From: Ancylobacter sp. Lp-2
GTDB taxonomy: Bacteria > Pseudomonadota > Alphaproteobacteria > Rhizobiales > Xanthobacteraceae
Length of the DNA stretch: 64,000 nt
Direction of reading: 5' to 3'
Assembly (NCBI RefSeq): GCF_020523795.1
Contig: NZ_JAJALI010000001.1
Span: 248,001-312,000 of the forward strand
A program made the position numbers and the translations under genes. Every line of letters begins with the position of its first letter. Position 1 is the first letter of the stretch. The notes below the pieces were generated by a model. It was given only the letters and a program-made list of their open reading frames with translations. It was not told where the DNA came from and did not search any database. Shown here one piece after another: positions 45,192 through 54,700 of the stretch.

Positions 45192-45556
45192 TTCTCATTC
45201 ACCTCGTTCTCGTCGGCATCCTCATCGTCCGGACCGGCTCCGCAATGTCGGTCCGGGCGCCCGCCGGCGGCTTCGTTCCACCGGCGGGAAAGGGGAGCGA
45301 CGGGTAGCCCGAGGCCGCGAGTGCCCCGAGCTGCCCAGCCTCCTCGCAGGGACGGTTTCTGCGCTACGCCCCCAAGCGTCCGGAAGCCGTCCCTCACATC
45401 GCCGCCCCTGCTGATGGAGGTGCCGGCCGGTCCTTCACGCACACTGATTCGACCTGCCGCCCCCCACTGTGTTAGCCTGAAGTATTCGTGCAGCAGCAGA
45501 GATCTACGGGAAGAACACTCCCGATTTAGCGTGACATGAACAGGCTGGGGGGCCTC
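45192..45556. other. Gene-free region with hairpin
   Basis: 365 bp without a gene. A hairpin CCGGACCG/CGGTCCGG with a 12-base loop spans 45229-45256, 37 bp after the SDR stop, and may end that transcript, though no T-run follows. An AT-richer stretch around 45470-45530 may contain the promoter of the next gene. Confidence 0.45.
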
Positions 45557-47761
45557 ATGAATCCGCTGATTTTGCTTGCCGGCAACCTGCTTCCCAGCCT
45601 GCTGGACTTCCTCGTCGGTGACCGCGGCGAGAAGGTCGCGGAGGCAGTGGTGAACGCCGTCGCCCGGACGACGGGCGCGAGCGACGCCACCACGGCGCAG
45701 GAAAAGGTCGACCAGGATCCCGCCGCCGCCGCCGAATTGCGGCTGGCGCTCGCCCGCATCGTCGCCGACGAGAAGAAGCTGGCGCTCGAGGCCGAGACGC
45801 AGCGCCGGCGCGACGAGATCGCGGAGGAAGCCCAGGTCCGCAAGGACGCGCTCGACCGCGACCTCGCCACCCACAAGGCCAGGCTCGACGAGATGGTCGC
45901 CACCGAGAAGGCGGCGCTGGAGCAACGCCAGCAAGACATCGTCGAGACCACTGGCGCGCGGCAATTGCTGAGCACGCTGATCGACAAGGACACCATCGTC
46001 GCCCGCACGCCGATGGTGCTGTCCTACATCGTCACTATCGGCTTCTTCCTGGTGCTGGTGTCGTTCCTGCTCTTGAAGAACCGGCTGGAAGTGCCGCAGC
46101 CGCCGGAACTGCCCAAGGGGCTCAACGACATCCTCGGCACGCTCGAGCCGCAGCAGATCGCCGCGCTGGTGCAGCCGCGCTCCGACTTCGTCGTGCAGAT
46201 CATCAATATCTGCGTCGGTGCGCTCGCCGCCGCCTTCGCCACGGTGATGAGCTTCTGGCTCGGCTCCTCGCAGAGTTCGCGCAACAAGGACGTGCTGGCC
46301 GCCGGCCTGCAACAGCAGACCAATGAGAGCCAGGAGCGTCAGGCACAGCAGAACCGGCGCACCGTCGAGCAGGTGGCGAAGTCGGTGTCGGAGGCCAAGA
46401 GCCCCGCCGTGGTGGTCGCCGAGGACGGCTCCGTCACCGCCGTCGTGCCGGCGCCCTCCACCGGCACGGTGATCGTCGCGCCGCCGGCGGAGGCCGCCGC
46501 CCAGGAGCCGGCGCCGGAACCGGCCAAGCCGATGAGCGCCAGCGTGCTCACCGAGTTGATGCCCAAGCTCGTGCACCCGCACCGGCATTTCCCGGACGCG
46601 GTGAGCTGGGCGCTGACCACCTCCGGCATCGCCATCGACAGTGCCCGCGCCGAAGGCACGCCCGGCGAGCCCACCACCGTCGGCAAGATCTGGGACATGT
46701 TCGGGCCGCTCTGCGCCGCCTCGGCGAAGAAATACGGCGTGCCGGTGGAGCTGATCGTCGCCACCATCGCCACCGAGAGCTCCGGCAACCCCAATGCCCG
46801 CCGCCCGGAGCCGCAGATCAACGACGAGAGCGTCGGGCTGATGCAGACGCTGGTGAAGACGGCGCGCGACGCCACCGGCCGGAGCGGGCTGCGCGCCGAC
46901 GAGCTTCTCGACCCCGGCACCTCGATCGATGCCGGCACCGCTTATATCGCCAAGCAGCGCAGCTCCACCCAGCTCGATCCGCCGCGGGTCGCCGCCGCCT
47001 ACAATGCCGGCTCGCTCAAGCGCGACGACGCGGCAGCCAATCGCTGGAAGCTGCATTGCTTCCCGCGTGGCACCGGCGAGCACATCGACAGGTTCGTCGC
47101 CTGGTTCAACGACGCCATGCGGGTGTCCGACGACGAGGACTGGGGCAAGATTCGCGACTGCCCGAGCTTCGCGCAGGAGCTGACCGGCGTCGCCCCGCCG
47201 CCGGCGACGCTGGACGTCTCCTCGCCGGATTTTCCGCCCCGGCCTTCCTTCCGCGCACTGGTGTCGCTGGAAGACCGCCAGAAGCTGTTCGGCGCCTTCC
47301 AGTTCGTGTCCGCCCCGGTCGCCGGCAATCCCGAGAACATCCGCATCCTCGGCGACTGGGAGGCCCGCAACATCGTCAAGGTGGAGATCCCGCTGCAGAG
47401 CTTCCGCGGCAAGCCGGGCCCGCTCGCCCTGCGCTTCCACGTCAAGGCGAAGGACCAGCTGATCGCGCTGTGGCTGGAATGGGAGAAGGCGGGGCTGCTC
47501 GGCCACATCCTCACCTATGACGGGGCGTTCGTCGCCCGCTTCCAGCGCAAGAGCACCACCAAGCTGTCCAACCACGCCTTCGGCACCGCCTTCGACATCA
47601 ACGCCGCCTGGAACCCGCTCGGCGTCGAGCCGGCGGCCATTGGCGAGAAGGGCTGCCTGCGCGAGCTGGTGCCGATCGCCAACAAGCACGGCTTCTACTG
47701 GGGCGGGCATTTCAACACCCGCCCGGACGGCATGCATTTCGAGGTCGCCCAGCTGCTGTGA
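45557..47761 (+). CDS. Fused holin-like / lytic transglycosylase / M15 peptidase protein
   Basis: 734 residues from ATG 45557 (GGGGGG just upstream; ATG 45536 is weaker). Residues 1-25 (MNPLILLAGNLLPSLLDFLV) are hydrophobic, 55-130 a charged coiled coil, and two membrane helices follow at 153-174 and 215-236: a holin-like region resembling the 3-TM holins of gene transfer agents. A Pro/Ala linker (about 275-330) leads to an SLT domain with catalytic Glu407 (IATESSGNPN), GLMQT 427-431 and AAYNAG. A C-terminal M15-type D,D- or L,D-peptidase has zinc ligands His673, Asp680 (NHAFGTAFDIN) and His727 (DGMHFEV). All catalytic residues are intact. The union of three lysis functions in one chain is unusual. 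No phage structural gene is nearby. Confidence 0.85.
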   Translation: MNPLILLAGNLLPSLLDFLVGDRGEKVAEAVVNAVARTTGASDATTAQEKVDQDPAAAAELRLALARIVADEKKLALEAETQRRRDEIAEEAQVRKDALDRDLATHKARLDEMVATEKAALEQRQQDIVETTGARQLLSTLIDKDTIVARTPMVLSYIVTIGFFLVLVSFLLLKNRLEVPQPPELPKGLNDILGTLEPQQIAALVQPRSDFVVQIINICVGALAAAFATVMSFWLGSSQSSRNKDVLAAGLQQQTNESQERQAQQNRRTVEQVAKSVSEAKSPAVVVAEDGSVTAVVPAPSTGTVIVAPPAEAAAQEPAPEPAKPMSASVLTELMPKLVHPHRHFPDAVSWALTTSGIAIDSARAEGTPGEPTTVGKIWDMFGPLCAASAKKYGVPVELIVATIATESSGNPNARRPEPQINDESVGLMQTLVKTARDATGRSGLRADELLDPGTSIDAGTAYIAKQRSSTQLDPPRVAAAYNAGSLKRDDAAANRWKLHCFPRGTGEHIDRFVAWFNDAMRVSDDEDWGKIRDCPSFAQELTGVAPPPATLDVSSPDFPPRPSFRALVSLEDRQKLFGAFQFVSAPVAGNPENIRILGDWEARNIVKVEIPLQSFRGKPGPLALRFHVKAKDQLIALWLEWEKAGLLGHILTYDGAFVARFQRKSTTKLSNHAFGTAFDINAAWNPLGVEPAAIGEKGCLRELVPIANKHGFYWGGHFNTRPDGMHFEVAQLL

Positions 47762-48317
47762 CGGGAGGCCGACAGGCTCGCGGCTTCCCACCGGCCGGGC
47801 GCCGGCGGCCATGGCGGGCACTCGCACGCAGCAAGGCGGCGCACGGCCGGCGTTACCGCGCTGAAGAAACGCCGCGCCTCCCTTTTTGATGGGCCGGCGA
47901 TACGGCGTCGATGAAGTCCTGGCGCTGCGCGGGCCGGGGGTCGGGGGTCGGCGATAGCCGACGACGCTCCATCTTCCCCTCATCCAGCCCGCCGACTCGC
48001 ATGCTCCTAGGGCGGTCGGGGCGACCGGCGGAACCTCGCGGGGAGCGCACGACACCGGTGGGTCGTGGCCGTCGCCGGCGATAATCTCGCGGCAGGCGGG
48101 CCTCGCGGGAGCGCATAAGACCGAGGGTACCGCTCGCTCTCTCCCGACATCTTCCTGCGGAAGGCATGCTTCGGCCGCGTTTTCGCCGACTTGGCGACGC
48201 GAAGCGGCAGCAACATGGCACCTGGGTCGGCGAAACCCTCGTCACCGTTCCGGCGTTGTAGCGGTACATGGGACCGCTTCCGCACCGGGCGGCGACGTCC
48301 CCATGTGGGAGAGTGAC
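47762..48317. other. 556-bp region without a recognisable gene
   Basis: Six-frame reading gives only Arg/Pro-rich frames with no ribosome sites (for example 47853-48269 on the minus strand). No repeats of the intergenic family are present. The promoter of the small Tat protein should lie near its right end. Confidence 0.5.
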
Positions 48318-48656
48318 GTGGATAGACGTGGATTCCTTCTCGGCCTCGCCGGTGTCATCGGTGCCGGGGCCACGGCCGGGCTGGCGTTCGCCTCCTCGGC
48401 AGAGGCGGTACCTCTCGACCAGCTGAAAGATCTCGCCACCGCCGATCCTTCAACCGCTGAGACCCCCGACGGCACGCTCGTCGAGGACGCGCAATATTGG
48501 GGTCCGCCGCGCGGCGGCTGGGGCTGGGGCCCGCCTCCCGGCCCGCCGCCGGGCTATTGGCGCCGCCGCCGGCGTCGCTATCGCCGGCGGGTTTGCGGCT
48601 GGCGGCGCGACCGCTGGGGCCAGCCGTTCCGCAGCTGCTGGTATGACTGGCGCTAA
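48318..48656 (+). CDS. Small Tat-exported Trp/Arg-rich protein
   Basis: 112 residues from GTG 48318 (GGGAGAG upstream); ATG 48303 would add five residues. The N-terminus MDRRGFLLGLAGVIGAG is a twin-arginine signal (RRGFLL) with probable cleavage after AEA near residue 37. The mature part has an acidic segment, then a Gly/Pro/Trp stretch and a very basic end with RRRRRRYRRR and two Cys (VCGWRRDRWGQPFRSCW), probably a disulfide. Similar small rhizobial proteins exist without function. Strong charge suggests binding to envelope polymers (inference). Confidence 0.82.
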   Translation: MDRRGFLLGLAGVIGAGATAGLAFASSAEAVPLDQLKDLATADPSTAETPDGTLVEDAQYWGPPRGGWGWGPPPGPPPGYWRRRRRRYRRRVCGWRRDRWGQPFRSCWYDWR

Positions 48657-48769
48657 GCCCGGAACGCGCGGAAAGCCAGACGGAATCGGGCAGACGCGGT
48701 CTTGGCGGCCGCGTCTGCTGTCTAGGTGGCCGCCCGCGGCGCCAGGCCCGCGATAGCCGCGCTTGAGAT

Positions 48770-49588
48770 CTACGGCGCGGCTTCCGGAAGCGGCGGGATT
48801 TGCACACCGCCCTTGAACCCCTGAAGGGTCCATTCATACGCCGCCGTACCCGCGCGCAGGTAGCCGAGGCGTGCCGAGCCCAGGTCGAGAATGTTGAGAA
48901 TGACCGTGGTCCACATGAAGGTGAGCAGCGCCACCAGCAGGCGAAGCGGTCTTTCCCTCAAGCCGAGCTGGTAGCCGAGGCAGGCCATGCTCAGCAGGGC
49001 CAGCACTATCAGCAACCAGAACATTTGGGTCGGCAGCCGCAAGGAGAAGGCGAAGCGTTCGGCCGTCGCCGCGTCGAAGGCCTCGTTTAGCGCGACCATG
49101 AGGGCGCTCGCGACGGGATCGGGGCGTGCGCGCACGATTGCGGAAAGGTGGCCCCACATCTCCGACTGGAGTGCGCTCGTGCGCAGATTGAGCGCATCGA
49201 CGGCCGCCTGGTCGCGCTCGACGCCGATGAAGCCGGCCCGCACACGGGTATAGTCTTCCAGCAGGCGGGCGATCGCCTCCGACCGGGGATCGCCGAGCGC
49301 CTTCGCTCTCAACCAGGCCGTCCCGATCGCATTGGCCTCGGCGAGGCCGCCCGCCTGCCGCTCGCTGAAACGCGCATTGGCGAAGGACAAGGTGAGGGCG
49401 AGCACGAAAGCCAGCAGGCCGAGCATGCCGCCGACGATCACCCCGACGGCTTCCGGCTGAGCCAGATTTCGCGCCCGGTGGCGGCGCCCGATCCAATGAC
49501 CGGTCTCGTAGGCGGCCAATTGCGACAGAAACAGAATGACGCCAAACAGGGCGATGCTGCGCTCGGCAATCGCAATGGCGAGGGACAT
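48770..49588 (-). CDS. DUF4239-like membrane protein
   Basis: 272 residues with four membrane helices: about 11-30, 48-70, 187-207 and 212-232, leaving a large helical loop (75-185) between pairs, the layout of bestrophin-like DUF4239 proteins. Contains SFANARFSERQAGGLAEANAIGTAWLR, which matches that family's loop start. Function unknown. Eighty-two bp downstream of the MltF-like gene on the same strand. Confidence 0.75.
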   Translation of the reverse strand: MSLAIAIAERSIALFGVILFLSQLAAYETGHWIGRRHRARNLAQPEAVGVIVGGMLGLLAFVLALTLSFANARFSERQAGGLAEANAIGTAWLRAKALGDPRSEAIARLLEDYTRVRAGFIGVERDQAAVDALNLRTSALQSEMWGHLSAIVRARPDPVASALMVALNEAFDAATAERFAFSLRLPTQMFWLLIVLALLSMACLGYQLGLRERPLRLLVALLTFMWTTVILNILDLGSARLGYLRAGTAAYEWTLQGFKGGVQIPPLPEAAP

Positions 49589-49670
49589 CAGGCTTCCTTC
49601 CGGATCGGCGGTCGTCCGCCCTGCAATTTATGGCGCCGGATCGTCATCGCCGCGGCCCGCGTCCCGCGAG

Positions 49671-51182
49671 CTAGTTGATGGACGTGGAAGGCGCCGGCGC
49701 GGCGCTGTCCTTGCGGTCGAAATAGAGCTGGTAGGCCACGTAGTACTTATAGATGTTGCCGACATATTGGACGGTCTCTCGCCCGACGATGCGGGCGGCG
49801 CCGTGCTCGACATTGCCAAACCACACATTCGGATCGAGGCCCATCTTCGTGGCCTCGCGGCGGAATTTGCGCAGATTGCCCGGCCCGGCATTGTAGGCGG
49901 CGATGGCGAACAACATGCGGTTGATCGGCGTCAGCGCCGGATCGTTCACATAGCGGGTGGACAGGTAGTTCAGATATTTGGCGCCGGCCTCGATGTTGCG
50001 CTCGGCGCTCTTGTCGATGCCGGTGATGCCGACCGCCTTGTCGGCCGCCGTGGAGGGCAGCAGCTGCATGATGCCGACCGCCCCACGGCGGCTGCGGCGG
50101 CTCTGGTCCAGCTGGGATTCCTGATAGCCCTGCGCCGCGAGCAGCAGATCGTCGAACGCGTAGCTCTTGCCATATTGCTCGAACAGGACGACGAGCGCCT
50201 CGAACTTCTCGATTTCGCTGCGGTCATAGGCGGCGCGCACCATCCTGTCGTTCTGGTAGTAGCGCGTCTTCAGCATGTTGCCGAAGGCGGTGCCGACCTT
50301 GTGAGTGGCGACGAACGCGGTGAGCCGCGCGGCGAGCGCGGGGCTGTCCTTGCGGATCGCCCAGGCGATGGCGCCGTCCTCGGCGATCGCGATGTCGGGA
50401 TGCAAGGTGACGCGGGTGAAGGTGCCCGCCCAGATCTCCGCCTTATGCCGGTCGACAATGGTCCAGGGCAGCAGCCCGGCATTGACCATTTCCAGGAGAT
50501 CCTCATCCTCGAGGCTCTCGTCGATTGGCTTGATGACGATCTCCGGCTTGCCCTCCAGCTTCAGCCGCGCATTGAGCGTCGTCAGGTGAGCGAAATAGCT
50601 GCTGCTCGCCCGTACCGGCACCGTCTTGCCGGCGAGATCGTCGAGCGAGGCGACCGCGGGGGCCGCGGGGGCCGAAGGACCGCTCACCAGCACCTCGCTG
50701 ACACCGGTGGCGAACGGATCGGTGAAGTCCACCACGCCCTGCCGCTCGGGGGTAATGGTCAGGTTGGCGGCGATGATGTCGCCGCGCCCGGCGATCAGCG
50801 CCGGGATCAGCTGGTCGCGCGCGGTCGGCACGAAGGCGACCCGCATCCGCTCGATCTCCTTCTTGCGACCGCGATTGAGATCAGCCTCCAGCGCCTGACC
50901 GAACTCCACGGCGGTGCCGAGCTGGCGTCCACGGTCGATGAAGTAGATCGTCTTGCTGTACGGCACCAGGATGCGGATCAGCCGCCGCTTTTCCATGCCG
51001 TCGAGATCGCCGGTCCAGGCCCGGAAGCCGGGTCCCGACACCGCGCCTTGCGCCGACGCCGCCGTCGGCAGGAACCATGGCAGCAACGGTGCGACGGACA
51101 GGCAGGCGAGAATCGCCACCCGGATGGCAAGACGCGCCGCGCGCGGCGCAGCCGACGGACAGGCACGCGTCCGGCAGATCAT
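49671..51182 (-). CDS. MltF-like membrane-associated lytic transglycosylase
   Basis: 503 residues from ATG 51182; the frame continues upstream to 51263 and the start is not firm. Signal peptide near 15-45 (VAILACLSVAPLLPWFLPTAASA). A periplasmic-binding-protein-like domain follows (about 60-330: RILVPYSKTIYFIDRGRQLG, DIIAANLTITPERQGVVDFTDPF), then an SLT domain with catalytic Glu355 (GYQESQLD), GAVGIMQLLP and AYNAGPGN. This is the MltF architecture; it cleaves peptidoglycan glycan strands. Divergent from the giant autotransporter. Confidence 0.9.
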   Translation of the reverse strand: MICRTRACPSAAPRAARLAIRVAILACLSVAPLLPWFLPTAASAQGAVSGPGFRAWTGDLDGMEKRRLIRILVPYSKTIYFIDRGRQLGTAVEFGQALEADLNRGRKKEIERMRVAFVPTARDQLIPALIAGRGDIIAANLTITPERQGVVDFTDPFATGVSEVLVSGPSAPAAPAVASLDDLAGKTVPVRASSSYFAHLTTLNARLKLEGKPEIVIKPIDESLEDEDLLEMVNAGLLPWTIVDRHKAEIWAGTFTRVTLHPDIAIAEDGAIAWAIRKDSPALAARLTAFVATHKVGTAFGNMLKTRYYQNDRMVRAAYDRSEIEKFEALVVLFEQYGKSYAFDDLLLAAQGYQESQLDQSRRSRRGAVGIMQLLPSTAADKAVGITGIDKSAERNIEAGAKYLNYLSTRYVNDPALTPINRMLFAIAAYNAGPGNLRKFRREATKMGLDPNVWFGNVEHGAARIVGRETVQYVGNIYKYYVAYQLYFDRKDSAAPAPSTSIN

Positions 51183-51768
51183 GGACACCAGAACACCCCC
51201 ACACCCGGCAGGGGCACGCTGGCGCCGCTCTACCGACACGCCGCAAGCATAACGTATCGCCATGCCGCGTCCATGCGCATGATGCTAAGCGGGGCACCTC
51301 CAGGGGACGCCTCTAGTGGCGTCTCCGGCCCTCTCGACCCGCGCCAGGCGCCGGGTCGCGTGACCACCTCCGCGCCGGCAGCCCCCGGTTGGATCGGCCG
51401 GCCAGGCCATCGACGATAATAGCCGGCTTATCATATGCTTGGTGAAGCCGATCGCCCAATCGGACCGGCATACATCCCGGCGCGCGACGGGTGGATGGAG
51501 TTCTCGCCGGCCGGGGGTGGAGCCCCTCACCGGGCTCGATAGCCGTGCGAAGGGTCCCGGCAATCGAAAGCGGCACCGGGGCGGCGCCACTTCTTCAGCC
51601 CATCGCCGGAGTGTGTTCCCACGGTGACAACTCCGTCGTAATTCCCCATGGGGAAGCCGACTTTCCTCCTATCTCCTTGGCCCGGATGATCTTTGATGAT
51701 CCCATTGCGCGCCCGACTACGGGTCGCCCGGATGCGCCACCGGTCGGGAAGCGGGGCCGGGACGAAGC
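51183..51768. promoter_or_regulatory. Divergent regulatory region with palindrome TTCCCCATGGGGAA
   Basis: 586 bp between the divergent MltF-like and autotransporter genes with no gene. It holds a perfect 14-bp palindrome at 51642-51655, 114 bp before the autotransporter start, a GAGCCC/GGGCTC hairpin at about 51520-51537, and an AT-richer patch at 51415-51440. A regulator binding the palindrome could control the autotransporter. Confidence 0.4.
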
Positions 51769-54700
51769 ATGACAAGTCGATACGCGCGTATGAGGCAGCA
51801 GCGCCAGCTTCTCCTGACCGGCGCGAGCTGTCTGGTACTTGGGCTATGCATGCGTATCGGCGAGCCGGCGCGGGCCGATGAGCGCCTCGCCAACGTCCTG
51901 CGCGGAACCAGCGGTACGTCCTACACCAATGATGACGGCGCAACCGCCGGAAGCGCCGCCGGACCCGTCACCCTCACCGTCGAGCAGGCCATCAATGACG
52001 GGGCGAGCCCGCTCGTCGAGGCCGGATCGATCGGCGGCGACGGCGGCATCGGCACCACGCCCTATACGAAGCTGGACGAGCTGTTCGGCCATGCCCGCGA
52101 CGTCGCCGGCAAGGATGGCGGCGATGCCGGGGATGTACGCATCACCGTCCGCGACGGCGTCTCGCTACATGTTCCCCGCATCTCCCGCGCCAACAGCGAC
52201 CGGGCGGTCATCGAGGCCTATTCCATCGGCGGCTCCGGCGGTGTCGGAGCCAGCGGCATCGGTCGCGGCGGCAGCGGCGGGGCGGTCACCGTCGACCTCA
52301 ACGGCTCGGTGTTCGAAAGCGGCGCCGGGAGCGGATCGGTCATGGGCATCTGGGTGCTCTCGAAGGGCGGACAGTCCGGTCGAAACCGGGCCGGCAATCC
52401 GATCGCCTTCGCCTTCGAGCGGGATGAGGAGTGGCAGACCAGCTATTATGCCGGCGGAGCCGGTGGGCCGGTCACGATCAATATCGGCCGTTCGGGGAGC
52501 GTCGAGACCTGGAGCGCCCTGCCGGCCGTACTGGCGGAATCCATCGGCGGCGCCGGCCTCGACGCTGGCTATGACGATGAAGGCCGGCTCACGCCGGGCG
52601 GCGCCGGCGGCGAGGTGAGGGTCACCAATAGCGGCCGGATCGAGACTCACCAGGAACGCGCGCACGGCATCGTCCTGCGTTCCGTGGGCGGGCAAGGCGG
52701 CCGGGCGGTCGCCTATCTCGAGGACGATGGCAGCGGCATCGGCGGCGTACCCGGTGCCGCCGGCGGCGACGGCGGTCATGTCCGGCTGAACCAGAACGGC
52801 AGCATCACCACCACCAAGGACTTTGCCTTCGGCGTTTCCGCCGCCTCGATGGGTGGTCCCGGCGGCAATGGCGGCGATTCCGAGGACATCTTCACCCGTG
52901 GCGGCAATGGCGGGGCCGGCGGCAGGGGCGGTAATGTCGACGTGTTCAATACCGGCAGCATCGTCACCTCGGGCCAGGGCTCGATCGGGCTGGCGGCGCA
53001 GAGCCTCGGCGGCGGCGCGGCGCTGGCGGCGGTGCGGCTGTCGAAGATCACGCCGGGCTCCTATGTGGGCGGCGGCGCCGGCGGCGACGGGACGTTCTTC
53101 TCCAAGGGCGGCACCGGCGGCTATGGCGGCGACGGCGGCCGGGTGGTGGTCACCAATGATGGCAGCATCACCACTTCCGGCAAGGATGCCTATGGCCTGC
53201 TGGCCCAGAGCGTCGGCGGCGGCGGCGGGGCCGGCGGCGATGCCGGTGGATTTGCGATCCTGCTGGGCGTCGCCCGCGGCGGGGATGGCGGCGCTGGCGG
53301 CAATGGCGGCACGGTCAGGATCCGGCCGACCGCCGACGGCAAGCATGGCACGATCGTCACCTCCGGCAACAATGCGAGCGGCATCATCGCCCAGAGCATC
53401 GGCGGCGGCGGTGGCGCCGGCGGCAGCGCCGCAAGCAAGACCGGCGGCCTCGTCGCGGCCATATCGGTCTCGATCGGCGGAGATGGCGGAGATGGCGGCA
53501 CCGGCGGCCGGGTGAGCATCGACAACACCTCGAACATCACCACGTCCGGTATCGGCGCGCATGGCATCGAGGCGAGCAGCATCGGCGGCGGCGGCGGGCG
53601 TGGAGGCGACGCCTCCGCCTATGCGGTGGCCGTGGGCCTGCCGGAGATTCCGACCTTCAGCATGACCTATTCGCTGGGAGGATCGGGCGGCAAGGGCGGC
53701 AATGGCGACACCGCCACCGTGGTGAACCGCACCGCTATCACCACCAGCGGCGACAGCGCCGTCGGCATGCTGATCAGCAGCATCGGCGGCGGTGGCGGCA
53801 ACGGTGCCGCCGCCTCTTCGATCAGCGACATGCTCGGCGTCAGCTATAATTTCGGCGCCTCCCTCGGCATTGGCGGCACCGGCGGCGGCGGTGGCAATGG
53901 CGGCGACGCACTGGCCACCAATGGGGGCGCCATCACCACATCCGGCGCCTTCTCCCCGGCGATGCAGGTGGTGAGCATCGGCGGCGGCGGCGGCAATGGC
54001 GGCACCGGCTCCTCCTCGGTGAAATCCGGCCTCACCACCGATTCCAGCTTCGGCGGCTACCTCTTGGAGACGGCGGCGGGGGCGATCCCGAACGGCGCCT
54101 CGCTCGGGGTCAGCATCAGCGTGGGCGGCAATGGCGCCGGCGCCGGAACGGGAGGCCGGGCCAGCGCGACCAATGCGTCGAGCGTGCTGACGCGCGGCTC
54201 GTCCTCCACCGGCCTGCTGGTGCAGAGCGTCGGCGGCGGCGGCGGCAATGCCGGTGGCTACGTGACGGCGAGCTCGACCGACGGCGCCGCCCGGCTCGGG
54301 GTCGGCGGCAAGGGGGGCAAGGGCGGCGACGGCGGCACGGCGACCGCCACCAATGCGCGCAACGCCTCCATCACCACCTATGGCGACGGCTCCTTCGGCA
54401 TGCAGGCCCAGAGCGTGGGCGGCGGCGGCGGCAATGGCGGCGCCTTCGGCGACTCGACCGAGCCGCAGGGCAACGCGGTCACCGACGTCGCCTCCAGCGT
54501 CGTCAAGATCGCCAACTACCTGGTAGAGGGCAACGACCTGCTCTCCAAGGTCGCCGGCAACAGCGTCGACTGGCTGAACGAGAACTCGTCCTTCCAGCTG
54601 AAGCTGCTCGGCGCCAAATCGATCCTCAGCGGCATCAAGGCCGGCCTGGCGCAGGCCAAGCAGGACATCGAGGACGCCCGGCGCAACGTCGCCCGGCAGG

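Noticed and set aside
47853-48269. 138-codon minus-strand ORF in a gene-poor gap
   Set aside because: Arg/Pro/Ser-rich composition typical of non-coding GC-rich DNA, no ribosome site and no recognisable domain.
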